The notes beneath the pieces were generated by a model. It did not search any database, was not told the origin of the DNA, and saw nothing but the letters and a program-made list of their open reading frames with translations. This document shows, piece after piece, positions 1 through 4,361 of a stretch of 7,138 bases of DNA. Source of the stretch: a bacterium (lineage in GTDB: Bacteria; Desulfobacterota; GWC2-55-46); NCBI GenBank assembly GCA_027310325.1, contig DAIDBB010000143.1, forward strand, positions 1 to 7,138. Reading direction: 5' to 3'. Both the position numbers and the translations under genes were made by a program. How positions within the stretch are numbered: position 1 is the first letter of the stretch; the number at the start of each line of letters is the position of its first letter.

Positions 1-2033
1 GTATTTTCCAGTATCTCCTTAAGCTCCGGGACTTCGTACTGTATGGGGGTTCTCCCGTGCTTCCTGTTTATGAAGTCATCTACCATGCCGCTCTGCAGCG
101 GCCCGGGCCTGTAGAGGGCCACGGCGGCCACCATATCCTCGAACGTCTCAGGTTTCAATTTCCTCAAGAGCTCCTTAAGCCCCGAGCTTTCCAGCTGGAA
201 TATGCCGTTGGTATTTCCCGTTGCAACAAGCTTATAGGTGTCGCGGTCGTCAAGGGCGAGGTTGTCGATATCTATCCCCACGCCGCTATTCTTTTTAATC
301 ATCCTTATGGCCTTGTCTATAACAGTCAAGGTCTTAAGGCCGAGGAAATCGAACTTGACAAGACCTATCTTCTCGACGTCCTTCATCGGATACTGCGTGG
401 TAATGATGTTTTCCTTCTGTCCCTTGTAAAGAGGCAGATACTCGATAAGGGGCCTCTTTGAGATGACTACCCCGGCGGCGTGCGTGGAAGCGTGCCTGGG
501 AAGACCCTCGAGGGCCCTGGCAACGTCTATAAGCTCCTTTACCCGGTCGTCCTCCTGGGTCAATTTAAGCAGCCTCGGCTCCTGTTCCAGGGCCTCGTCT
601 ATCGTAATATTTATCTGGTTGGGGACTAGCTTTGCGATCCTGTCCACGTCGGCGTACGGCATATCGAGAGCCCTTCCGACGTCGCGTATGCATGCCTTTG
701 CCTTCATCTGTCCGAAGGTTATTATCTGGGTGACGTTGTCCTCCCCGTACCTCTCGGTCACATACCTTATGACCTCGTCCCGCTTTTCGAAGCAGAAGTC
801 TATGTCTATATCAGGGAGGCTTATCCTGTCCGGATTAAGGAACCTCTCGAAAAGGAGGTTGTATCTTATGGGGTCAAGGTTCGTTATCCCGAGCGAATAG
901 GCCACGAGGCTTCCGGCCGCGGAGCCTCTTCCAGGGCCTACCGGGATGTCCCTGCTTCTCGCGTATTCGATAAAATCAGTGACGATAAGGAAGTACCCTG
1001 AAAACCCCATGCCCTTTATGACCTTGAGCTCTTTCTGGAGCCTCTCGTAGTAGTGCCACTTGAGGGAATCGAGGTCCTTTGCGTCGCGCATAGTGAGAAG
1101 CCTTTTCTCAAGCCCGGCCTTGGCCTTTGCCTCGATAAGGCTGTCGAGCGTTTCCCCTGGCGGCACCGGAAATTCCGGAAGGTGGTGTTCTCCGAGCTTC
1201 ATCTCGAAGTTGCACCGCTCGGCTATCTCGATGGTATTCCTTATCGCTTCAGGGACGTCTTTGAACGATTCGATCATTTCAGCCGGGGATTTAACGTAGA
1301 ACTCATCGGTCGAGAACTTAAGCCTGTTTGGCGAGTTAACGGTAGTGCCGGTCTGGATGCAAAGGAGTATGTCGTGGACCTTGGAGTCTTTTCTTTCGAG
1401 ATAATGGCAATCGTTGGTGGCTACCACCGGTATGTCGAGCTTGCGGCCTATCTCCAGCAAAGCGGCGTTTACCTTCCTCTGCTCCTCGATCCCATTATGC
1501 TGGAGCTCAAGGAAAAAGCGCCTGTTCGGGAATATATCCTTGTATTCGGCGGCGGCCTTTATCGCCTGCTCCATCTGTCCCATGCTTATACAGTGCGAGA
1601 CCTCTCCGTGGAGGCACGCGCTAAGCGCTATTAGCCCCTCGTTGGACTCGCGAAGGAGGTCCTTGTCTATCCTCGGCCTGTAATAGAAGCCTTCGATGTA
1701 GGCCCTGGATATAAGACTGCATAGGTTCTGATAGCCCTTGAAGTTCTTTACGAGGAGGACCAGGTGAAATGCCACCTCGCCCCTTGAAGGCGCCTTGTCC
1801 GTCCTCTTACCGGGCGCAACATAGACCTCGCACCCGATTATTGGCTTTATCCCCTTTGCCATGGCCTTCTGGTAGAACTCGACCGCACCGAAGAGGTTCC
1901 CGTGGTCGGTCATGGCGACCGCAGGCATCTTCTGCTTGATGGCCAGTTCGATAAGGGCCTCCGGCCTTATCGCGCCGTCAAGGAGGCTGTACTGGGTATG
2001 AAGGTGCAGATGCACGAAATTTGAATGCTGCAT
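1..2033 (-). CDS. dnaE: DNA polymerase III subunit alpha, N-terminal 677 codons (partial, runs off the left edge)
   Basis: This is the catalytic subunit of the replicative DNA polymerase, a C-family polymerase that copies the chromosome as part of the Pol III holoenzyme. I translated the minus strand by hand from ATG at 2033-2031; the frame stays open to base 1. The N-terminal PHP domain (about residues 5-290) begins with FVHLHLHTQYSLLDGA and keeps H10, H12, D19, H44, E69, H90, C140, D208 and H210. The polymerase core follows: GPGRGSAAGS near residue 366, the catalytic PDIDIDF (D408 and D410), HASTHAAGVVIS near 513, and VKFDFLGLKTLT with the third catalytic aspartate D562. These match E. coli D401, D403 and D555 with a constant offset of 7. 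E. coli DnaE has 1160 residues, so roughly 40% (fingers end, beta-binding and OB regions) is missing only because the window ends. The start matches the family N-terminus, but no good Shine-Dalgarno sequence precedes it. The identification is very secure. Confidence 0.97.
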   Translation of the reverse strand, partial: MQHSNFVHLHLHTQYSLLDGAIRPEALIELAIKQKMPAVAMTDHGNLFGAVEFYQKAMAKGIKPIIGCEVYVAPGKRTDKAPSRGEVAFHLVLLVKNFKGYQNLCSLISRAYIEGFYYRPRIDKDLLRESNEGLIALSACLHGEVSHCISMGQMEQAIKAAAEYKDIFPNRRFFLELQHNGIEEQRKVNAALLEIGRKLDIPVVATNDCHYLERKDSKVHDILLCIQTGTTVNSPNRLKFSTDEFYVKSPAEMIESFKDVPEAIRNTIEIAERCNFEMKLGEHHLPEFPVPPGETLDSLIEAKAKAGLEKRLLTMRDAKDLDSLKWHYYERLQKELKVIKGMGFSGYFLIVTDFIEYARSRDIPVGPGRGSAAGSLVAYSLGITNLDPIRYNLLFERFLNPDRISLPDIDIDFCFEKRDEVIRYVTERYGEDNVTQIITFGQMKAKACIRDVGRALDMPYADVDRIAKLVPNQINITIDEALEQEPRLLKLTQEDDRVKELIDVARALEGLPRHASTHAAGVVISKRPLIEYLPLYKGQKENIITTQYPMKDVEKIGLVKFDFLGLKTLTVIDKAIRMIKKNSGVGIDIDNLALDDRDTYKLVATGNTNGIFQLESSGLKELLRKLKPETFEDMVAAVALYRPGPLQSGMVDDFINRKHGRTPIQYEVPELKEILEN

Positions 2034-2072
2034 ATGTATGGAAAGGTTAACATAATTCGTGATGATTTGGTA

Positions 2073-2089
2073 GCGGCGAATTGCGCCGC
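2073..2089. other. Small GC hairpin in the dnaE leader
   Basis: GCGGCG at 2073-2078 pairs perfectly with CGCCGC at 2084-2089 around a 5-base loop. It lies about 40 bases upstream of the dnaE start codon and would be in the 5' untranslated RNA if transcription begins further up. No T-tract follows on either strand, so it is not a standard terminator. A role in dnaE translation or mRNA stability is possible but only inferred. Confidence 0.35.
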
Positions 2090-2149
2090 GGCAAATATCA
2101 CATTTCGCGTTCGTTGATGCTTTCCGAAGGAGGTTGATGCCGGGAAGGG

Positions 2150-2170
2150 GCCGGATTATGACCGGCTTTT
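2150..2170 (+). terminator. Possible weak terminator hairpin between fur and dnaE
   Basis: GCCGG at 2150-2154 and CCGGC at 2162-2166 form a 5-bp stem with a 7-base loop, followed on the plus strand by TTTT (2167-2170). Read on the minus strand, the direction of both fur and dnaE, the hairpin is followed by CCCCTT rather than a T-run, so it is a poor terminator for fur. No plus-strand gene reads into it. The structure is seen directly; its function is uncertain. Confidence 0.25.
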
Positions 2171-2185
2171 GGGTACCGCCCGCAT

Positions 2186-2197
2186 GATATTAATATC
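2186..2197. promoter_or_regulatory. 12-bp perfect palindrome GATATTAATATC, possible operator
   Basis: GATATTAATATC is a perfect palindrome in the fur-dnaE gap, 23 bp beyond the fur stop codon. With its flanks it looks partly like a Fur box (TGATAAT-type half-sites), but the centre spacing differs from the 7-1-7 consensus. It may be an operator for dnaE or part of the fur 3' region; chance in AT-rich sequence is also possible. Confidence 0.25.
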
Positions 2198-2220
2198 CTT
2201 TTTGAGGGAGAGAGGCGTTT

Positions 2221-2652
2221 TCAAGCGCAATCGACGCAGTAGCCGTAGAGTTCGAGCTTATGGTTTATTACGGTAAAACCAAGTTTTTTGGCGGTCTCAA
2301 ACTGGAGTTGCTCGATCTTCTGGTTCTGGAATTCGGCGATCTTCGAACACTTTATGCAGATGATGTGGTCATGATGCCCGTCCTCGGGGATATTCTCATA
2401 CCTTGTCTGTCCGTCCCCGAACTGCCTTGCCACGGCGAGCCCGCACTCGGTCAGAAGCTTCATGGTCCTGTATACCGTCGCGTAACCGATATTGGGCGTC
2501 TTCCTTTTGACCTTCTTAAGGATCTCTTCAAGGCTTATATGCGTATTAGTCTTAAAAAAGACATCGACTATGAAGTCCCGCTGAGAGGTCGATTTCAGCC
2601 CCTTGGCCTCAAGATAGGATTTCAGTATATCCATCTTATTTGTATTTTTCAT
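2221..2652 (-). CDS. fur: Fur-family metal-responsive transcriptional repressor
   Basis: This is a dimeric cytoplasmic repressor that binds DNA when loaded with Fe(II) or a related metal. Numbering residues from a GTG at 2658 (145 aa), the winged-helix domain spans about 9-90, with the recognition-helix motif GYATVYRTMKLL near 58-69, followed by the dimerisation domain. Metal-site residues include E88, H95, H96, D97 and H98, with H133 further on. Two CxxC pairs, C101/C104 and C141/C144, fit the structural zinc site. The HHDH motif and the ELYGYCVDC tail favour true Fur over PerR or Zur, but the metal cannot be settled from sequence alone. I prefer the ATG at 2652-2650 (143 aa) because AGGTG just upstream can act as ribosome binding site; starting at GTG 2658 would use up that site. 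It lies 43 bp downstream of tRNA-Gly on the same strand, with dnaE following after 187 bp. Confidence 0.93.
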   Translation of the reverse strand: MKNTNKMDILKSYLEAKGLKSTSQRDFIVDVFFKTNTHISLEEILKKVKRKTPNIGYATVYRTMKLLTECGLAVARQFGDGQTRYENIPEDGHHDHIICIKCSKIAEFQNQKIEQLQFETAKKLGFTVINHKLELYGYCVDCA

Positions 2653-2695
2653 AGGCACCTGGTTTGCCGAAGAAAAAACCGAGGGAGCATGTCAA

Positions 2696-2771
2696 TGGAG
2701 CGGGAGACGGGTCTCGAACCCGCGACCTCAACCTTGGCAAGGTTGCGCTCTACCAACTGAGCTACTCCCGC
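2696..2771 (-). tRNA. tRNA-Gly, anticodon GCC, with encoded CCA
   Basis: A 76-base cloverleaf reads on the minus strand. The acceptor stem GCGGGAG (2771-2765) pairs with CTCCCGC (2706-2700). The D arm contains AGTTGGTAGA, the anticodon stem is CAACC/GGTTG, and the loop TTGCCAA places the anticodon GCC at 2738-2736, reading glycine GGC and GGU codons. The T arm carries GGTTCGAGACC. The discriminator base is T and the CCA tail is encoded at 2698-2696. All arms pair, with one G-T wobble in the T stem, so it should be functional. A sigma-70-type promoter lies 64 bp upstream at 2835-2862. No integrase or duplicated tRNA 3' end is nearby, so there is no sign of use as an attachment site. Confidence 0.98.
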
Positions 2772-2834
2772 AAACGTCGAATGACAAGGCAACTTTCCAA
2801 AATTGTGATTGAAATTTCAATAAAGAAGGTCCCG

Positions 2835-2862
2835 ATTTTATCATAATAGATTAGCCTGTCAA
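2835..2862 (-). promoter_or_regulatory. Sigma-70-type promoter for tRNA-Gly
   Basis: On the minus strand a perfect -35 TTGACA (2862-2857) is followed after 16 bases by TAAAAT (2840-2835), a 5/6 match to the -10 consensus. Initiation would fall near 2828, giving a leader of about 57 bases before the tRNA 5' end at 2771. This is the best promoter match in the window. It could also supply transcript to fur by read-through. Confidence 0.65.
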
Positions 2863-2876
2863 GGACTATTAGGCTT

Positions 2877-2897
2877 TGACCGGCAAATTTACGGTCA
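2877..2897. repeat. Inverted repeat TGACCG-N9-CGGTCA upstream of the tRNA promoter
   Basis: TGACCG (2877-2882) and CGGTCA (2892-2897) are perfect inverted copies separated by 9 AT-rich bases. The element sits 14 bp upstream of the tRNA-Gly -35 box and 73 bp beyond the end of the YdcF-like gene. It could be an operator for a dimeric regulator or a small hairpin at the 3' end of the YdcF-like transcript; no T-run follows on the minus strand. Confidence 0.3.
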
Positions 2898-2970
2898 TTA
2901 ACAAAAATATCATATCATAATCAGGACAGCCAAATCCAGCCCATTGCTCTTCTTGAGCTTTTTTCACGGC

Positions 2971-3570
2971 TCATTTTATCGCCTGGATGGACACAGAATG
3001 CGTAAGGTAGAACCATCCGACGTACCAATAATATTTTAAAAATTCCACGGCAAATATAACGATGCCCCGGCCGAACCACAATCTTTTTTCATCGAAGATC
3101 GGGGATTTTACGCTATAGGTCCCGATGCTTATATCCGCCGGCATGACCTGCTTGAATATATAAAGGGCCCTCTTCATGTGATAGACGGATGTGATGAGGA
3201 CCATGGACTTAAGACCCCTCTCCGCCATCAGTTTTCTTACCTCGAGGGCGTTTTCGAAGGTTGACCTCGAATTTTTCTCAAGTATGATACTATTCCGCTC
3301 AGGACCGCTTATCTGATTGAGGAATATCGAATCAAGGCCGGCGTCCTTATTCACCCCGCTTATTATAAGGATCCCCGCCGAACCCTTCCTTAACAGATTG
3401 AGCCCTTCGCGGGCCCTTCCCTTACCCCCTGTAAGGACGACGATGGCATCAGCTTTCGTAATTGTCTGGCCGAAGTTCTCGGTGTCACGCACGAAATTGA
3501 CAAAAAGGTGCATGGCGTACCCTATTATAAGGATGAGTCCCGCAAGGATTATGTATCCGCGCTTTTTCAT
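2971..3570 (-). CDS. YdcF/SanA/ElyC-family (DUF218) membrane-anchored protein
   Basis: The 199-residue protein has a short basic start (MKKRG) and a single hydrophobic segment at about 6-26, so the rest probably sits in the periplasm anchored to the inner membrane. The DUF218 core follows: ADAIVVLTGGKGRAREGLNLLRKG at about 40-63, ILIISGV near 67-73, the conserved SRSTFENA at 101-108, and LITSVYHMKRA at 125-135. Relatives such as SanA and ElyC in E. coli affect cell-envelope integrity, but the biochemical activity of this family is poorly defined, so I assign no reaction. Residues 169-190 are rich in aromatic and hydrophobic residues and may contact the membrane. The ATG at 3570-3568 is preceded only by a weak purine stretch (GTAGAGA). 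The gene stands alone, divergent from rpmB. Confidence 0.85.
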   Translation of the reverse strand: MKKRGYIILAGLILIIGYAMHLFVNFVRDTENFGQTITKADAIVVLTGGKGRAREGLNLLRKGSAGILIISGVNKDAGLDSIFLNQISGPERNSIILEKNSRSTFENALEVRKLMAERGLKSMVLITSVYHMKRALYIFKQVMPADISIGTYSVKSPIFDEKRLWFGRGIVIFAVEFLKYYWYVGWFYLTHSVSIQAIK

Positions 3571-3622
3571 TCTCTACTTATTTAACTTTATTTGTCCGGT
3601 TAAATCCACCGCAAAAAGTCTC

Positions 3623-3651
3623 TTGCAATATCCGTAATCTTATGCTAAAAA
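3623..3651 (+). promoter_or_regulatory. Probable rpmB promoter
   Basis: TTGCAA (3623-3628) is followed after exactly 17 bases by TAAAAA (3646-3651). Each hexamer matches the sigma-70 consensus at 4 of 6 positions. Initiation near 3658 would leave a leader of about 26 bases with the rpmB ribosome binding site in it. Spacing and position are good, the hexamers only moderate. Confidence 0.4.
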
Positions 3652-3683
3652 AATAGGTTCATAAATTAAATGGAGGGAATATC

Positions 3684-3875
3684 ATGTCGGCAACATGTGA
3701 AATATGCGGAAAAGGCCCAAGCTTCGGGAACAACGTGAGCCATGCGCATAATAAGACCAAAAGAAGATGGAACCCGAACCTTCAAAAAGTTCGCGCGGTC
3801 CTCAAGGGCAGGATAAAAAGGGTGATGGTCTGCACCAGATGCATACGTTCGGGCGCTGTTACAAAGGCCGCCTGA
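3684..3875 (+). CDS. rpmB: 50S ribosomal protein L28 (zinc-binding form)
   Basis: L28 is a small basic protein of the large ribosomal subunit. This 63-residue protein has the usual length and family features: CEICGKGPSFGNNVSHAHNKTKR at the start, RRWNPNLQKVR in the middle, and a basic tail. Two CxxC pairs (C5/C8 and C50/C53) form the zinc ribbon of the C+ type of L28; many bacteria also carry C- versions used when zinc is short, and this is not one of those. A strong Shine-Dalgarno GGAGG (3672-3676) lies 7 bases before the ATG. The TGA stop is followed two codons later by a second in-frame TGA created by a 9-bp tandem duplication. The gene is transcribed alone, divergent from the YdcF-like gene and convergent with ridA. 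Confidence 0.97.
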   Translation: MSATCEICGKGPSFGNNVSHAHNKTKRRWNPNLQKVRAVLKGRIKRVMVCTRCIRSGAVTKAA

Positions 3876-3888
3876 GATACCTGAGATA
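3871..3888. repeat. Tandem 9-bp repeat CCTGAGATA x2 spanning the rpmB stop
   Basis: CCTGAGATA occurs at 3871-3879 and again directly at 3880-3888. The first copy contains the rpmB stop TGA (3873-3875). Because the unit is 9 bases, the second copy places another TGA (3882-3884) in the same frame. It may be a slippage duplication. Confidence 0.6.
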
Positions 3889-3890
3889 TT

Positions 3891-3943
3891 CGAAGCTCCT
3901 TCCCCCTGCCGGCCCTCGCCGGGCCGTCAGGCGGTTCGCTTCG
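3891..3943. terminator. Nested GC hairpin between convergent rpmB and ridA, probable bidirectional terminator or mRNA end
   Basis: The inner stem pairs CCTG-C-CGGCCC (3905-3915) with GGGCCG-T-CAGG (3921-3931): ten pairs, one C/T mismatch and a 5-base loop. An outer stem pairs CGAAGC (3891-3896) with GCTTCG (3938-3943). It fills most of the 77-bp gap between two convergent genes, where a bidirectional stop is expected. Neither side has a proper T-tract, so it may instead block 3' exonucleases or oppose read-through without being a classical intrinsic terminator. Confidence 0.5.
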
Positions 3944-3952
3944 CAGTAACGT

Positions 3953-4339
3953 TCAATCGGCCAGGACCGCTATTGCGTCTATCTCTATTTCAACTCCTTT
4001 CGGAAGGGCGTTTACCCCGACTGTGGCCCTTGCCGGATAGGGCGGGCCGAAAAACTCCCCATAGACAGCGTTCATCTCGCCGAACTTCCCCAGGTCTTTA
4101 AGGAATACCGTCGTCTTAACGACATTATCGAAACCACCTCCCGCCTCTTCAAGCACCATCTTGAGGTTCGTGAGCACCTGCCTTGTCTGTTCGGCTATCC
4201 CGCCTGAAACGACGCCCCCGGTCAAGGGATCGATGGGTATCTGGCCGGACAGGAATACCATGCCTTTTGCCATGACGGCCTGCGAATACGGCCCTATTGC
4301 CTTGGGGGCCTTGTCTGTCCTCAACTCCTTCTTTGACAC
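3953..4339 (-). CDS. ridA: RidA family reactive intermediate/imine deaminase
   Basis: RidA (YjgF/YER057c/UK114 family) is a small cytoplasmic trimer that hydrolyses enamine/imine intermediates such as 2-aminoacrylate released by PLP enzymes, protecting those enzymes. The 128-residue protein is of standard length. Family motifs are present in order: KAIGPYSQA (13-21) with Y18, FLSGQIPIDPLTG (29-41), QTRQVLTNLKMVLEEAG (51-67), and PARATVGVNALPKGVEIEIDAIAV (102-125). R104 and E119 correspond to the catalytic arginine and the glutamate of E. coli RidA (R105, E120), which supports deaminase activity. The start is GTG at 4339-4337, chosen because a perfect AGGAGG (4350-4345) lies 5 bases upstream. 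It begins 22 bp after the rel stop, and its ribosome binding site sits within that gap, so rel and ridA are very likely co-transcribed. Confidence 0.95.
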   Translation of the reverse strand: MSKKELRTDKAPKAIGPYSQAVMAKGMVFLSGQIPIDPLTGGVVSGGIAEQTRQVLTNLKMVLEEAGGGFDNVVKTTVFLKDLGKFGEMNAVYGEFFGPPYPARATVGVNALPKGVEIEIDAIAVLAD

Positions 4340-4361
4340 GGACTCCTCCTTACTTTAAGGA

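Noticed and set aside
57..1683. Several plus-strand open frames opposite dnaE (57-461, 463-900, 1053-1634, 1414-1683)
   Set aside because: All lie antisense to the continuous dnaE reading frame with conserved polymerase motifs, and none resembles a known protein.
2690..2695. Perfect TTGACA on the minus strand directly after the tRNA CCA, as a -35 box for fur
   Set aside because: No acceptable -10 hexamer lies 16-18 bases downstream (CTTCGG is there), and initiation would fall almost at the fur start codon.
2904..2923. AT-rich stretch resembling a Fur box (GATTATGATATG on the minus strand)
   Set aside because: About 11 of 19 positions match the consensus, which is expected by chance in such AT-rich sequence.
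2946..2964. GCTC-loop-GAGC followed by TTTTTT on the plus strand, looking like a terminator
   Set aside because: The stem has only 4 bp and no plus-strand gene reads into it; for the minus-strand YdcF-like gene the T-run is on the wrong side.
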